The position numbers and the translations under genes are program-made. A model generated the notes under the pieces. It was not told where the DNA came from. It ran no database searches and worked only from the letters and a program-made list of their open reading frames with translations. A stretch of DNA of 64,000 bases from Bartonella sp. ML70XJBT.G (lineage in GTDB: Bacteria > Pseudomonadota > Alphaproteobacteria > Rhizobiales > Rhizobiaceae). Position 1 is the first letter of the stretch. Each line of letters opens with the position of its first letter. The DNA is taken from NCBI RefSeq assembly GCF_028618575.1, contig NZ_JAQITA010000005.1, positions 62,001-126,000 on the forward strand. Direction: 5' to 3'. Shown here one piece after another: positions 1 to 10,385 of the stretch.

Positions 1-417
1 TTGCAGCTCGTCAAAATCAACCCTATCATTGACATAGATCGACAACGGTTTAGAAGAAGAGTGTTGACGATAGCGGTTGAATTGATAACTTCCAAATGCC
101 AATCCAAGATAGCTCTTTATTTCATGGGAGGCAGTTCCTTCTAAATGCCAATGTCCAGCAGGAAGATTTTTAGCGAGAAGGCCTGTAATAAAAGGTTCAT
201 CACCATTTCCAAGTCCAAAGAACACTTTTTTTAAATGTCCTGTTTCATGAGGAACGAAGAGTATTTGTCCTGCTTTCCCAGTAAAATTATTGACTTTCAT
301 CCATACTATTGTTGATGCATCAAGCGATAAATCAGCAAGACTTTCAGGGCTTACCAAGAATATGGGGCAACTCTTATCCAAATGTTTTTGGCTAAAATGA
401 ATGTGATGTGAAGGCAT
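1..417 (-). CDS. M17 (leucyl aminopeptidase family) peptidase, N-terminal part
   Basis: The minus strand is open from an ATG at 417 to the window edge, giving 139 codons of a longer gene. The visible part matches the non-catalytic N-terminal domain of rhizobial M17 aminopeptidases, including the stretch FFGLGNGDEPF and the YQFNRYR segment. The family removes N-terminal residues from peptides in the cytoplasm using two metal ions. The metal-binding catalytic half lies outside the window and cannot be checked. The gene starts 13 bp after the coaA stop on the same strand, so it is probably co-transcribed with coaA. Confidence 0.72.
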   Translation of the reverse strand, partial: MPSHHIHFSQKHLDKSCPIFLVSPESLADLSLDASTIVWMKVNNFTGKAGQILFVPHETGHLKKVFFGLGNGDEPFITGLLAKNLPAGHWHLEGTASHEIKSYLGLAFGSYQFNRYRQHSSSKPLSIYVNDRVDFDELQ

Positions 418-430
418 ATTTATGAAATCC

Positions 431-1429
431 TCATAGTCGTCGCAGTGCGACATATTCGACCAAATGGTTTTTTCCTTTGCGTAGAATAAGATTAGACCGT
501 GGTCGTGTTGGCAGTATATTTTCTTGTAAATTTTTCAAATTAATTGTTTGCCAAATATTTTCAGCGATTTTTAGGGCTTCTTCTTCATGCAGGAGTGCAT
601 AACGATGAAAATAGGATTCAGGATTTTGAAAAGCAGTTTTACGCAAACGTTTAAAACGTTCCAAGTACCAGTGCCGAATGACTTCTGTTTCAGCATCTAC
701 ATAGATTGAAAAATCAAAAAAATCTGAAACAAAAGGAATGACTTTACCATCTTTAGGAAGATCACTGACTTGCAGAACATTAATACCTTCAATAATTAAA
801 ATATCAGGGCGGTCAATGGTAATGGTTTGATTTTCTAGGACATCATAGATCATATGCGAATAAAGTGGGGCGCTCACATGACCAACACCAGCCTTTATAG
901 CAGAAAGAAAGTTCAGCAATTTTTTAATATCATAGGAATCAGGAAATCCTTTACGATGAATGCGGTTTTTTTGCTGTAAAACAGCGTTAGAATAGAGAAA
1001 ACCATCCGTTGTAATCAAATCCACTTTAAGACTGGATGTCCAACGTTTCAAAAGTTCCTGAAGAATACGAGCGGTGGTTGATTTTCCTACCGCAACAGAG
1101 CCAGCAATCCCAATGATAAAAGGAGTTTTCTTTGTTCCATCTTGATGTAAAAATTTTTGACGCTTATAAAAAAGTTCCTGTACTGCTTCAACATGGCATG
1201 ACAATAGACGCGATAGAGAAAGGTAAATACGTTGTACTTCTTCAAGATCAATAGGATCATCAATGGAACGTAAGCGTTTAATTTCATCGAAGGTCAATGT
1301 AAGTGGTGTATCCGCACGAAATTTTGACCATTCTTGTGCAGTAAAAACACGATAGGGTGAATATCGATCAGAAATTGATGTGACCAAGTTATCTTCCTGA
1401 TCAGTTTTTGAGAGAATCGTATCAATCAT
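431..1429 (-). CDS. coaA: Type I pantothenate kinase
   Basis: This 332-residue protein phosphorylates pantothenate, the first and rate-setting step of coenzyme A synthesis in the cytoplasm. A P-loop (GSVAVGKS, about residues 110-117) follows a roughly 100-residue N-terminal extension rich in helices. Downstream segments [10 protein letters not shown] and RKGFPDSYD are characteristic of CoaA, and the length is normal for bacterial type I kinases. In many rhizobia coaA sits beside the end of the histidine operon; here its downstream neighbour is the M17 peptidase gene, 13 bp away. No frameshift or missing motif is seen. Confidence 0.95.
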   Translation of the reverse strand: MIDTILSKTDQEDNLVTSISDRYSPYRVFTAQEWSKFRADTPLTLTFDEIKRLRSIDDPIDLEEVQRIYLSLSRLLSCHVEAVQELFYKRQKFLHQDGTKKTPFIIGIAGSVAVGKSTTARILQELLKRWTSSLKVDLITTDGFLYSNAVLQQKNRIHRKGFPDSYDIKKLLNFLSAIKAGVGHVSAPLYSHMIYDVLENQTITIDRPDILIIEGINVLQVSDLPKDGKVIPFVSDFFDFSIYVDAETEVIRHWYLERFKRLRKTAFQNPESYFHRYALLHEEEALKIAENIWQTINLKNLQENILPTRPRSNLILRKGKNHLVEYVALRRL

Positions 1430-1548
1430 TTGTATCAGTCGAGATCTTTTTTGCTGCAGTAACTGCTTAAAAATAAAGCAACAAGCTGTTTTGTATTCAC
1501 ATGAATTTTTTTCTGCATGTTTTTTTCTTTTAAATAAATAATCTTTCG

Positions 1549-2538
1549 TTAGCTTATAGTCCAGTCATTCCAGTGTTCTTTAATTTGTGCCAAGGAGTGT
1601 CCTTGTGCCAAAAAAGCCCATAAAAGTAAACGCGCTTTTACTGCTGATAAATACCCAGACATAAGAGCGCCAGAAGCAAGTAAATCGACCTCTGAACCTT
1701 TATAGCCATAAGTTGTGCGGGTTGTTGAGCCAGTATAGGTACGGCTAGCAATAATGATAGGTATTTTTTGTGTATATTGTCGCACGATGTCTGCTTCTTC
1801 AAAACTACAGTGTCCAGAGCCAAAACCAACAATGACAAGTCCAGCATAACACCCACTTTCAAGACAGAATTTCATTAGCTGTGTATCAGAAGATAAAGAG
1901 GCGTGAAGGAGTGCAACTTGGTGATCATAATTTTTGGGAAGATCAAATGTTGTAGAGAAAAACTTTCGATCATTAAAATAAATCAGTTTTCCTTCCAAAA
2001 GAGTACCCAGAACACCTATCATACCTGATTGAAATGTCTCAATTTTGACGGTATGGCTTTTCTGCACCCAATAAGGTGAGTGAATGGTATCATTGATGAC
2101 AACGAGAACGCCTCTATTACGACTTTGTGGATGAGCAGCGACACGGGTTGCTGCTAAAACATTAGCCGGTCCATCAGCACCTGCTTCATGAGGTAGACGC
2201 ATAGCGCCGGTAATGACAAGCGGTTCTGCTTTATCCCAGTAAAGGGAAAGAAAAAACGCTGTTTCTTCAATTGTATCAGTACCTTGGGTTAAAATAACAC
2301 CTTCCGCGCCAGCCTTTATTTGTTGTTTTGCCCACTCTATGATTTCAAAAAGAATTTTAAAAGATAAAGATCCACTGGGTAATTGTGTGAGTGTTTGTGC
2401 ATGAACATGAGCAACTTTATTTAAATCAGGAACACTTTTGATAAGGATATCTGAGGTTAAGGTTGGTTGCATTTGGCCGGAATCGTCAGCAGTCATTGCA
2501 ATTGTACCCCCTAGTGTTCCTATGGCTATTTTCGTCAT
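1549..2538 (-). CDS. L-asparaginase family protein
   Basis: A 329-residue asparaginase/glutaminase-fold enzyme that hydrolyses asparagine to aspartate and ammonia. The first catalytic Thr lies in TLGGTIAMT near the N terminus and the second lies in [10 protein letters not shown]. The VITGAMR and DGPANVLAA segments are also typical. The ATG at 2538 is preferred because GGGAAAG lies just upstream and the catalytic motif then begins about ten residues in. A longer frame opens at 2610 but adds a 24-residue tail unlike the family. With no obvious export signal it is probably cytoplasmic (type I-like), though the type is not settled. It is divergent from hslV. Confidence 0.87.
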   Translation of the reverse strand: MTKIAIGTLGGTIAMTADDSGQMQPTLTSDILIKSVPDLNKVAHVHAQTLTQLPSGSLSFKILFEIIEWAKQQIKAGAEGVILTQGTDTIEETAFFLSLYWDKAEPLVITGAMRLPHEAGADGPANVLAATRVAAHPQSRNRGVLVVINDTIHSPYWVQKSHTVKIETFQSGMIGVLGTLLEGKLIYFNDRKFFSTTFDLPKNYDHQVALLHASLSSDTQLMKFCLESGCYAGLVIVGFGSGHCSFEEADIVRQYTQKIPIIIASRTYTGSTTRTTYGYKGSEVDLLASGALMSGYLSAVKARLLLWAFLAQGHSLAQIKEHWNDWTIS

Positions 2539-2739
2539 AATCTTTCCCTTAGAAGATGTAGATTGTTTTAGAGAACTATTTAACAACAATTTACATTGAT
2601 AACAATGCATTCATTTTTTTATTTTAACAAATTGAATTGTGCTAAATCATTGTGTTTTGCAATATATGTTCTTAAATAGAGACAATAATGATTAGATTTT
2701 ACATTTGATGGAAAGAAATCAATATTAAGGAGTTTCCTT

Positions 2740-3321
2740 ATGGCAGAACATAAGCCAGACATCATGTATGGTACAACTATTGTTACGATACGAAAAGGTG
2801 GCAAAGTCGTGATGGCCGGAGATGGTCAGGTTTCATTGGGGCAGACGATTATGAAAGGCAATGCACGCAAAGTTCGTCGCCTTGGGAAAGGCGGAATGGT
2901 TATAGCTGGTTTTGCAGGGGCTACAGCGGATGCTTTCACTTTATTGGAAAGATTGGAAACGAAGCTGGAACAATATCCTGATCAGCTCATGCGTGCCTGT
3001 GTAGAACTTGCAAAAGACTGGCGAACAGATCGTTATTTACGTCGTCTTGAAGCAATGATGCTTGTGGCTGATAAGAAAATAACTTTAGCTTTAACAGGGC
3101 TTGGTGATGTCTTAGAACCAGAAGACGGAGTTATGGCAATTGGGTCTGGAGGCAATTTTGCGCTTTCAGCTGCTCGGGCACTTATGGATATGGATTTGGA
3201 TGCCGAAACTATTGCGCGTAAAGCTATGGAGATTGCCGCTAAAATTTGTGTTTACACCAATGATCATTTTACAATTGAAACATTGGATGCAGAATTATCT
3301 TCTTTAGAGAAAGCTATTTGA
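2740..3321 (+). CDS. hslV: HslV peptidase subunit of the HslUV protease
   Basis: A 193-residue N-terminal-nucleophile threonine peptidase that forms the proteolytic double ring of the ATP-dependent HslUV complex, which degrades misfolded and regulatory proteins in the cytoplasm. The propeptide ends at Gly11 and the exposed nucleophile is Thr12 (YGTTIVTI). The segment MAGDGQVS and the [14 protein letters not shown] motif are diagnostic. A good ribosome site (AAGGAG) precedes the ATG. The stop codon abuts the hslU ATG with no spacer, so the two are made as one operon in matched amounts. Heat-shock control is known in other bacteria, but I could not confirm a sigma-32 site here. Confidence 0.97.
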   Translation: MAEHKPDIMYGTTIVTIRKGGKVVMAGDGQVSLGQTIMKGNARKVRRLGKGGMVIAGFAGATADAFTLLERLETKLEQYPDQLMRACVELAKDWRTDRYLRRLEAMMLVADKKITLALTGLGDVLEPEDGVMAIGSGGNFALSAARALMDMDLDAETIARKAMEIAAKICVYTNDHFTIETLDAELSSLEKAI

Positions 3322-4632
3322 ATGTGTGTTGTATTTTCCCCTCGTGAGACTGTTTCTGAACTTGATCGTTTTATTATTGGCCAAAATGATGCTAAACGTT
3401 CTGTTGCTATTGCACTGCGCAATCGTTGGCGCAGACAACAGCTTGATGGTCCAATGCGTGAAGAGGTTATGCCCAAAAATATTTTGATGATCGGACCAAC
3501 AGGTGTTGGTAAAACAGGTATAGCGCGTCGATTAGCGAAGCTTGCTGGAGCCCCTTTTGTTAAAGTAGAAGCGACTAAATTTACTGAAGTTGGTTATGTG
3601 GGACGTGATGTTGAGCAGATTATTCGTGACCTTGTTGAGATTGCTATTTCTCTTGTGCGTGAAAAAAAACGAGAGGAAGTGAAAGTAAAGGCTCACATGA
3701 ATGCTGAAGAGCGCGTCTTAGATGCTCTCGTTGGCAAGACAGCAAGCCCCGCTACTCGCGATACTTTTCGCAAAAAATTGCGCGAAGGTGAATTGGATGA
3801 GAAAGAGATTGAAATTGAAGTAGCCGATAATAATAGTAATAGCGCTTCGACCTTTGAAATTCCGGGTATACCTGGTGCGCAAATGGGAATTATGAATTTG
3901 TCAGATATTTTTGGCAAAATGGGGAGCCGTACGAAAGTCCGCAAAACAACAGTCAAGGATGCTTTTAAGCCTCTCATGGATGATGAATCTGAAAAGCTCC
4001 TCGATCAAGATCAAATCATTCAAGAAGCACTTCGTGTTACTGAAAATGATGGAATTGTTTTTATTGATGAGATTGATAAAATTGCCACGAGGGATGGTGG
4101 AGGAAGTGCTGCAGTCTCCCGTGAGGGCGTTCAACGGGATCTTTTGCCTTTGGTTGAGGGAACAACAATTTCTACAAAATATGGTCAAATCAAAACAGAT
4201 CATATTCTATTTATTGCCTCAGGTGCGTTTCATGTTTCCAAGCCATCTGACTTGTTGCCAGAACTTCAAGGGCGTTTACCCATTCGCGTGGAATTGAATG
4301 CTCTCACAAGAGAGGATTTGCGACGTATTCTCACCGAACCTGAAGCGAGTCTCATTAAGCAATATATTGCTTTAATGGCAACGGAAGAAGTTCATTTAGA
4401 AATCACCGATGATGCCATTGATGCTTTGGCCGATATCGCTGTAGATTTAAATGCAAGAATTGAAAATATAGGGGCACGTCGTTTACAAACAGTAATGGAG
4501 CGTGTTTTAGATGAGATTTCTTTTACAGCACCTGATAAAGCTGGAACATCATTTAAAGTTGATGCTGCTTATGTCAGAAAATCGATAGGAGAGCTTGCTG
4601 CTGATATCGATCTTTCGCGTTTCATTCTTTAG
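3322..4632 (+). CDS. hslU: HslU ATPase subunit of the HslUV protease
   Basis: A 436-residue AAA+ unfoldase that recognises, unfolds and threads substrates into HslV. Visible are the N-terminal [16 protein letters not shown] signature, Walker A GPTGVGKT, Walker B VFIDEID, the sensor region and the C-terminal SRFIL tail that docks into HslV to activate it. The region around residues 130-220 corresponds to the I domain. The ATG follows the hslV stop immediately, consistent with translational coupling. The length is ordinary for the family. Confidence 0.97.
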   Translation: MCVVFSPRETVSELDRFIIGQNDAKRSVAIALRNRWRRQQLDGPMREEVMPKNILMIGPTGVGKTGIARRLAKLAGAPFVKVEATKFTEVGYVGRDVEQIIRDLVEIAISLVREKKREEVKVKAHMNAEERVLDALVGKTASPATRDTFRKKLREGELDEKEIEIEVADNNSNSASTFEIPGIPGAQMGIMNLSDIFGKMGSRTKVRKTTVKDAFKPLMDDESEKLLDQDQIIQEALRVTENDGIVFIDEIDKIATRDGGGSAAVSREGVQRDLLPLVEGTTISTKYGQIKTDHILFIASGAFHVSKPSDLLPELQGRLPIRVELNALTREDLRRILTEPEASLIKQYIALMATEEVHLEITDDAIDALADIAVDLNARIENIGARRLQTVMERVLDEISFTAPDKAGTSFKVDAAYVRKSIGELAADIDLSRFIL

Positions 4633-4651
4633 AGTTATCGTTTGTTTGCAT

Positions 4652-5650
4652 CTACCGGTGCGCTTCGATAACTTTGAAACCATGGGCTTTTTCATCTATC
4701 AGCACCGTTTGAAAAATGTCTTTTAACAATATTTCATAAGGCAGGTGGCGGTTAGCAACAAGAAGCAGCTTACCACCTGGCTTTAGGTATTTTGCAGCAT
4801 TTATAATAAAATGCTGCCCTAATGAGACATCTGTCGTTTGTTGTATATGAAAGGGTGGATTTGAAATGATAGTATCATAGAGATCTGTGATCGATTCATG
4901 GACAAGATCATGCCAATAAAAATGAATCGGACAAGAAGTTGTTATAGTTTTGAGATGCTGTTTGGCTGCTCGCAAAGCATTGTAGTCGGCTTCATAGAGA
5001 TCAAGAGTTGTTAGTTTTTTGCTTTTTTCAAGTGCAGCATGAGAAAGAAAACCCCAGCCAGCACCAAAATCGGCAGTTTTTCCAGTAATTTTATGCATAT
5101 GTGAAGCAAGCGCAGCAGATCCAGGATCAATACGACCATGCGAGAACATGCCAGAAGTGGTCTGAAATTTATTTTCAAAAGTGAGCGGTGGTGAACGCAA
5201 TTGTGTAATTTTCTGTCTATCTATTTGTTGTGGAACTTGAAGCCAAAAGACTAGTCCATGTTTTTTTGATAATTTATCGGTGATAGGAATAAATGTTTTG
5301 ACCCACTTCATCATTGAAGCAGCACCGGCAGTTTTATTTCCACCAATAACAATCCACCCACTAGGTTTCACACATTCTAACAAATCAAGAAAACAATTTT
5401 GGTTAAAACCACGATATTTGCTTAAATGTAAAAGTGCACCATCATAGGTGAAAGTTTTATCTATTTGAGGAGCACAATCAAACTGAGCATTGACGAATTT
5501 TAAAAAATCTGGTCGCCAAGGCGTGATAACTTTTAAGTTTTTCACCCATTCTAGAGCGGGAATTTCTGTTAAACCAAAACTCAACCATAATTGGTTTGGA
5601 CTGGGAAGAGGAAGACTATGGTTCTCAAAAGGCAAAAAACAGTGACACAT
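4652..5650 (-). CDS. RsmC-like class I methyltransferase
   Basis: A 332-residue S-adenosylmethionine-dependent methyltransferase resembling RsmC (16S rRNA guanine-N2 methyltransferase). A degenerate N-terminal methyltransferase-like half is followed by a catalytic half with a glycine-rich SAM motif (TADFGAGWGFLSH), an acidic ribose-binding residue in LDLYEADY, and the base-methyltransferase motif SNPPFH. The two-domain layout and length match RsmC/RlmG proteins. The substrate is inferred from the family and could be another rRNA position. It converges with hslU, 19 bp from the hslU stop. Confidence 0.8.
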   Translation of the reverse strand: MCHCFLPFENHSLPLPSPNQLWLSFGLTEIPALEWVKNLKVITPWRPDFLKFVNAQFDCAPQIDKTFTYDGALLHLSKYRGFNQNCFLDLLECVKPSGWIVIGGNKTAGAASMMKWVKTFIPITDKLSKKHGLVFWLQVPQQIDRQKITQLRSPPLTFENKFQTTSGMFSHGRIDPGSAALASHMHKITGKTADFGAGWGFLSHAALEKSKKLTTLDLYEADYNALRAAKQHLKTITTSCPIHFYWHDLVHESITDLYDTIISNPPFHIQQTTDVSLGQHFIINAAKYLKPGGKLLLVANRHLPYEILLKDIFQTVLIDEKAHGFKVIEAHR

Positions 5651-5667
5651 GTCAGTCTTTCAAAGCA

Positions 5668-5698
5668 AAAATGCCATTCTCATGTGAAAATGGCATTT
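5668..5698 (-). terminator. Intrinsic terminator downstream of pnp
   Basis: An inverted repeat with arms AATGGCATTT/AAATGCCATT and a loop of about ten bases lies just past the pnp stop. On the minus strand the second arm runs into a T-rich tract (TTTTTGCTTT). It separates pnp from the methyltransferase gene. Confidence 0.8.
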
Positions 5699-5715
5699 CA
5701 TAACAAGAGGAAAGA

Positions 5716-7917
5716 TTACTCTTCTTTTTTCTTACGACGACGCTTGTTTTCGGATTTATTTTTTTCTTCCACGCACATTTCTTGTTCTTCTTTTACCGGA
5801 CGATCTGCTGTAATTTCTTCTCCGGTTTGTTGATCAACAATTTTCATTGATAAGCGGACTTTACCACGCTCATCAAAGCCCATGAGTTTCACCCAAACCT
5901 TATCACCTTCTTTAACAATATCTGTTGTTTTTGTGACGCGTTCTGATGCGAGCTGAGAAATATGAACGAGTCCATCACGAGAGCCAAAGAAATTTACAAA
6001 CGCACCGAAATCGGCAGTTTTTACAACTGTTCCTTGGTAGATAGCACCAATTTCAGGTTCATCAACAATAGAATGGATCCAGCGTTTTGCTGCTTCAATA
6101 GTTTTAGCATCGGCAGAGGCAATTTTAATTGTTCCATCATCTTCAATATTGATTTTTGCTCCGGTTTGTTCAACGATTTCTCGAATGACCTTACCACCAG
6201 AGCCAATCACTTCACGAATTTTATCAACGGCAATATTCATCACTTCAATACGCGGAGAAAATTCGCTAAGTTCAGCACGCGCACTGGTTAAAGCTTTCCC
6301 CATTTCATGAAGGATATGAATTCGTCCACCTTTAGCTTGTTCAAGTGCGATTTTCATAATTTCTTCGGTAATACCATCAATTTTGATATCCATTTGCAAA
6401 GCAGTAATACCATTTTCTGTTCCCGCTACTTTAAAATCCATATCTCCAAGATGATCTTCATCTCCTAAAATATCAGAGAGTACAGCAAAGCGTTCACCTT
6501 CTTTAATCAAGCCCATGGCAATACCTGCAACAGGGCGCGCTAGAGGAACACCAGCATCCATGAGAGCAAGTGAAGTTCCACAAACCGTTGCCATGGAAGA
6601 TGATCCATTGGATTCAGTAATTTCTGAGACAGCACGAATGGTATAAGGGAAAGATTCCTTTGTTGGCAACATAGGATGAAGTGCACGCCACGCCAATTTG
6701 CCATGTCCAATTTCACGGCGGCCAGGAGAGCCAAGACGCCCTGTTTCTCCTACTGAAAATGGCGGGAAATTATAATGAAGAAGAAATGTTTCCTTATACA
6801 TACCTGTTAAAGAGTCAACATATTGTTCATCTTCACCAGTTCCCAATGTTGCAACAACCATTGCTTGTGTTTCGCCACGGGTAAAGAGTGCGGACCCATG
6901 TGTTCGTGGTAAAAGACTTACTTCTGACTGAATGGGACGTACTGTTGAAAGATCACGCCCATCAATACGTCTTCCCGTATCAAGAATATTCCAACGTACA
7001 ATTTTTGCTTGCAACTGTTTGAAAACGGTTGCAATTTGATCTGCATTAAATTTACACTCCTCTTCTGTTTCAGGCATAAATTTATTGATGACTTCTGTTT
7101 TCAGTGCATCAATGGCAGCATAACGCTCTTGTTTATCCGTAATCGTATAAGCCTTTCGTATATCCTGTTCGGCCATTTCCAGCATGGCTTTTTCAAGATC
7201 GGAGAGATCTTCAGGAACGAAATCACGTGGATCTTTTGCGGCAACTTCAGCAAGCTTTATGATGGCATCAATAACAGGTTGCAAACCTTTGTGCCCAAAC
7301 ATAACTGCGCCCAACATGATGTCTTCTGGCAATTCTTGTGCTTCTGATTCAACCATTAACACGGCACTTTCTGTTCCAGCCACAACAAGATCAAGTTTTG
7401 ATTCAGGCATTTCATCGATATGAGGATTGAGGACATATTGTCCATTACAGTAGCCAACACGGGCACCAGCAATGGGCCCCATAAAAGGAACACCGGATAG
7501 AGTTAAAGCAGCAGAAGATGCAATCATCGCAAGGATATCAGGATTATTTTCAAGATCATGCTGTATAACAGAAACAATAACTTGTGTGTCATTTTTATAA
7601 CCGTCAGCGAAGAGGGGACGAATGGGACGATCAATTAAACGTGAAATTAAGGTTTCATTTTCCGTTGGCCTGCTTTCACGTTTTAAATAACCACCAGGTA
7701 TTCTACCAACAGCATAGGATTTTTCTTGATAATTAACTGTGAGTGGAAAAAAATCTTGGTCTGGTTTTGGACTTGTTGCTGATACAACAGTTGCTAAGAC
7801 AATGGTTTCTCCGTAGGTCGCAATTACTGCACCATCAGCTTGACGCGCTATTTTTCCCGTTTCAATGGTGAGTGGACGACCAGCCCATTCAATTTCTATC
7901 TTGTGCGTTTTGAACAT
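5716..7917 (-). CDS. pnp: Polyribonucleotide nucleotidyltransferase (PNPase)
   Basis: A 733-residue phosphorolytic 3'-5' exoribonuclease that degrades mRNA, usually in the degradosome. In order it shows a first RNase PH-like core, an alpha-helical linker, a second RNase PH core (about residues 320-540, with [11 protein letters not shown] and [19 protein letters not shown]), a KH domain (about 555-615, [11 protein letters not shown]) and an S1 RNA-binding domain (about 620-695, [17 protein letters not shown]). The tail after the S1 domain is basic and Lys/Glu-rich. AAGGAT precedes the ATG. It lies downstream of rpsO, as in most proteobacteria, and ends at a clear terminator. Confidence 0.97.
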   Translation of the reverse strand: MFKTHKIEIEWAGRPLTIETGKIARQADGAVIATYGETIVLATVVSATSPKPDQDFFPLTVNYQEKSYAVGRIPGGYLKRESRPTENETLISRLIDRPIRPLFADGYKNDTQVIVSVIQHDLENNPDILAMIASSAALTLSGVPFMGPIAGARVGYCNGQYVLNPHIDEMPESKLDLVVAGTESAVLMVESEAQELPEDIMLGAVMFGHKGLQPVIDAIIKLAEVAAKDPRDFVPEDLSDLEKAMLEMAEQDIRKAYTITDKQERYAAIDALKTEVINKFMPETEEECKFNADQIATVFKQLQAKIVRWNILDTGRRIDGRDLSTVRPIQSEVSLLPRTHGSALFTRGETQAMVVATLGTGEDEQYVDSLTGMYKETFLLHYNFPPFSVGETGRLGSPGRREIGHGKLAWRALHPMLPTKESFPYTIRAVSEITESNGSSSMATVCGTSLALMDAGVPLARPVAGIAMGLIKEGERFAVLSDILGDEDHLGDMDFKVAGTENGITALQMDIKIDGITEEIMKIALEQAKGGRIHILHEMGKALTSARAELSEFSPRIEVMNIAVDKIREVIGSGGKVIREIVEQTGAKINIEDDGTIKIASADAKTIEAAKRWIHSIVDEPEIGAIYQGTVVKTADFGAFVNFFGSRDGLVHISQLASERVTKTTDIVKEGDKVWVKLMGFDERGKVRLSMKIVDQQTGEEITADRPVKEEQEMCVEEKNKSENKRRRKKKEE

Positions 7918-8122
7918 TTTTTATCCTTAATAACCAGTATTCACATCTTTGAGTGCTTATATTCTGGTTTTGCGTAGCATATTTAAAGCTATGGGCAGGA
8001 CAACAAGACACTTCTGTTTTTTTCGCGAGAAGAGAGAAATAAATCGCAATTTAAACGCGAAGCAACTAGCAATCCTGCCCCATGATGGTTACTCATCTGT
8101 TTGAACTAAAAGCAGCAAGCTG

Positions 8123-8165
8123 AAAAAATGGGTGAATTTTGTAAAGATACTATCCACCCATTTTT
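8123..8165 (-). terminator. Intrinsic terminator between rpsO and pnp
   Basis: A strong inverted repeat with arms AAAAATGGGTG and CACCCATTTTT lies 3 bp past the rpsO stop. On the minus strand it ends in a run of six T. It resembles the rpsO-pnp intercistronic terminator known in enterobacteria, so pnp probably depends on read-through or its own promoter in 7918-8122. Confidence 0.8.
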
Positions 8166-8168
8166 CTT

Positions 8169-8438
8169 CTAGCGACGCAAACCTAATTTCTTGATAAGTG
8201 TTTGATAACGATTTTGGTCAACTCCTTTAAGGTAATCAAGAAGGCGACGGCGTTGAGATACCATCTTTAAAAGACCACGGCGAGAATGGTTATCCTTTTT
8301 GTGTGATTTAAAATGGTTTGTTAAATTGGAAATACGCTCAGAAAGGACAGCAACCTGCACTTCTGGAGATCCTGTATCACCAACTTTATTTGCATATTCT
8401 GCGATAAGAGCTTGTTTACGTTCAGTTGTAATCGACAT
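8169..8438 (-). CDS. rpsO: 30S ribosomal protein S15
   Basis: An 89-residue primary 16S rRNA-binding protein that organises the central domain of the small subunit. The full S15 signature is present: GSPEVQVA, then [22 protein letters not shown], then RRRLLDYLK. The length is standard. GAAAGGATAA precedes the ATG. The usual alphaproteobacterial order truB-rpsO-pnp is broken here by the plus-strand transporter gene at 8757-10385. Confidence 0.98.
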   Translation of the reverse strand: MSITTERKQALIAEYANKVGDTGSPEVQVAVLSERISNLTNHFKSHKKDNHSRRGLLKMVSQRRRLLDYLKGVDQNRYQTLIKKLGLRR

Positions 8439-8756
8439 CGTATTATCCTTTCACAAACAAAGAAACAAAAGCCACCCACAGCCGAGATGTCGTTCAGCAA
8501 GGGTCTATGAAGAAATAAGAAGAGTTAAAGACTCTCACTTATCTTGACACTTATATAGGAAAAGAGGTTAAAATGCTAGCCCTTAAAAACATTGAAAACC
8601 TCCCTTAAATCAATGGTTTTGTTTTAAAATAACTATTTTAACAGGGTTGTATGAGAAGTTTTTAAAGAATTATGCATCCTTTTGATACAAAGATGACTGC
8701 TTTACAGAGTATATGTATGATAACAAAAGCATTAAATACCGATTTGGAGGAAAAAG
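8439..8756. other. Divergent intergenic region between rpsO and the MFS gene
   Basis: No gene is seen in these 318 bp. The stretch must hold the rpsO promoter (minus strand) and the transporter promoter (plus strand). A TTGACA at 8544-8549 with a TAAAAT at 8569-8574 is a weak plus-strand promoter candidate, with a spacer longer than ideal. The transporter ribosome site GGAGG sits at the right edge. Confidence 0.4.
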
Positions 8757-10385
8757 ATGCAGAGCATTTCAACATTCAAACTTTTTCGTAATTCGGTATT
8801 TCGAAATTTGTGGTCGTCCACTCTGATTTCTAATTTAGGGGGGCTTATACAGGCTGTAGGAGCAGGGTGGTTAATGGCGTTGATTAGTTCTTCGCATTCC
8901 ATGGTTGGGCTTGTTCAAAGTGCTACAACATTACCACTTGTGATGTTTTCTTTGATGGCAGGGGCATTGGCTGATAATTTTAATCGTCGTCAAATTATGC
9001 TGTGTGCGCAAATTATGATGATGGTTGTATCAATGAGTTTGGCTATTTTAGCTTATATGGGCTTTCTAACACCGTCACTTTTATTATGCTGCACGTTTTT
9101 GATTGGCTGTGGAACAGCGTTTTATAATCCTTCTTGGCAGGCGACAATAGGAGATATTGTGAGTAGGGAAAATATTCCTGCTGCTGTGAGTTTGAACAGT
9201 GTTGGCTTTAATTTGATGCGTAGTGTAGGTCCTGCTATTGGTGGTGCTATCATTGCAATGTTAGGTGCAGCAGCTGCTTTTTTATTCAACGCGATAAGTT
9301 ACATTCCTTTAATTGGTGTTTTGTTTTTCTGGAAACCGAACTATGAAAACAATATCTTGCCACGGGAAAGATTTTTAGGCGCTGTCTCAGATGGTTTACG
9401 TTATGTTGCTATGTCGCCTAATCTTCTCAGTATTATGGTCAGGGCATTTCTTTTTGGTCTTGGAGCAATCTCGATTTTGGCACTCTTGCCAATTGTTGTG
9501 CATAAAATTCTCGGAGGGAGTGCACTTCTTTATGGTACACTGCTTGGTTTTTTTGGCTTGGGAGCCATGACAGCGGGTATTATTAATTCATCTGTACGAA
9601 ATTATTTTCGTTTAGAGACAATTATTGCCAGTGCATTTATTGGTTTTGCTTTTTCTTGCTTTGTTTTAGCAATAAGTCGTTCATTGATTATAAGCCATAT
9701 TGCCTTATTTCCTGCGGGTTTATGTTGGGTTTTAGCGTTATCGCTGTTTAATACATCTGTACAGCTTTCTACACCACGCTGGGTTGTCGCTCGTGCTTTA
9801 GCACTTTATCAAACGGCCTCATATGGAGGGATGGCTGTTGGAAGTGCAATTTGGGGTGCTTTGGCTGATGGTTATTCTCCAACAATTGCTTTGAGTATTT
9901 GTTCTCTTTTCTTGGTTTTTGGGGCCCTTGCTGGCATAAAGTTTAGAATTCAGGAAATTCCTCAGATAGATTTGGATCCACTTGATCATTTCAGAGAACC
10001 AGAGCTTTTACTTGATCTAAAAGCAAGGAGTGGTCCGATTATGATAATGATCGATTATCAAATTCATGAAAATGATCTTGAAGAGTTTCTCAAAGTCATG
10101 ACACGTCGTCGCCATATTCGTTTACGTGATGGCGCTCGCCAATGGGTTCTCTTACGTGATCTTGAAAGACCTGAATATTGGACAGAAGCCTATCATATGC
10201 CAACATGGGTAGATTATTTACGCCATAATCACCGACGTATAAAAGCGGATGCAGAGGTCAATAAACTTCTGCGTCATTTAAACCGTGCGCCTAACGGTAT
10301 AAGAGTCCACCGCATGATTGAACGCCAAACCATACCACAAGCCAATGAAATGATTTTAAAGTCTTCTGCTGATCAATTACCTTGA
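8757..10385 (+). CDS. MFS_3-type efflux transporter with C-terminal cytoplasmic domain
   Basis: A 542-residue inner-membrane protein. Residues 1 to about 410 form a major-facilitator core with about 12 hydrophobic segments and the loop motif ADNFNRRQ between helices 2 and 3. The remaining 130 residues are soluble, charged and Arg/His-rich (RRRHIRLRDGARQWVL), an arrangement seen in the transmembrane secretion effector family (PF05977). The substrate is unknown; relatives export siderophores or drugs. GGAGGAAAAAG precedes the ATG. It is a lone gene on the opposite strand, set into the otherwise conserved truB-rpsO boundary. Confidence 0.85.
   Translation: MQSISTFKLFRNSVFRNLWSSTLISNLGGLIQAVGAGWLMALISSSHSMVGLVQSATTLPLVMFSLMAGALADNFNRRQIMLCAQIMMMVVSMSLAILAYMGFLTPSLLLCCTFLIGCGTAFYNPSWQATIGDIVSRENIPAAVSLNSVGFNLMRSVGPAIGGAIIAMLGAAAAFLFNAISYIPLIGVLFFWKPNYENNILPRERFLGAVSDGLRYVAMSPNLLSIMVRAFLFGLGAISILALLPIVVHKILGGSALLYGTLLGFFGLGAMTAGIINSSVRNYFRLETIIASAFIGFAFSCFVLAISRSLIISHIALFPAGLCWVLALSLFNTSVQLSTPRWVVARALALYQTASYGGMAVGSAIWGALADGYSPTIALSICSLFLVFGALAGIKFRIQEIPQIDLDPLDHFREPELLLDLKARSGPIMIMIDYQIHENDLEEFLKVMTRRRHIRLRDGARQWVLLRDLERPEYWTEAYHMPTWVDYLRHNHRRIKADAEVNKLLRHLNRAPNGIRVHRMIERQTIPQANEMILKSSADQLP

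Noticed and set aside
3901..4297. Overlapping 128- and 100-codon frames inside hslU
   Set aside because: Both are shadows of the hslU coding sequence in other frames.
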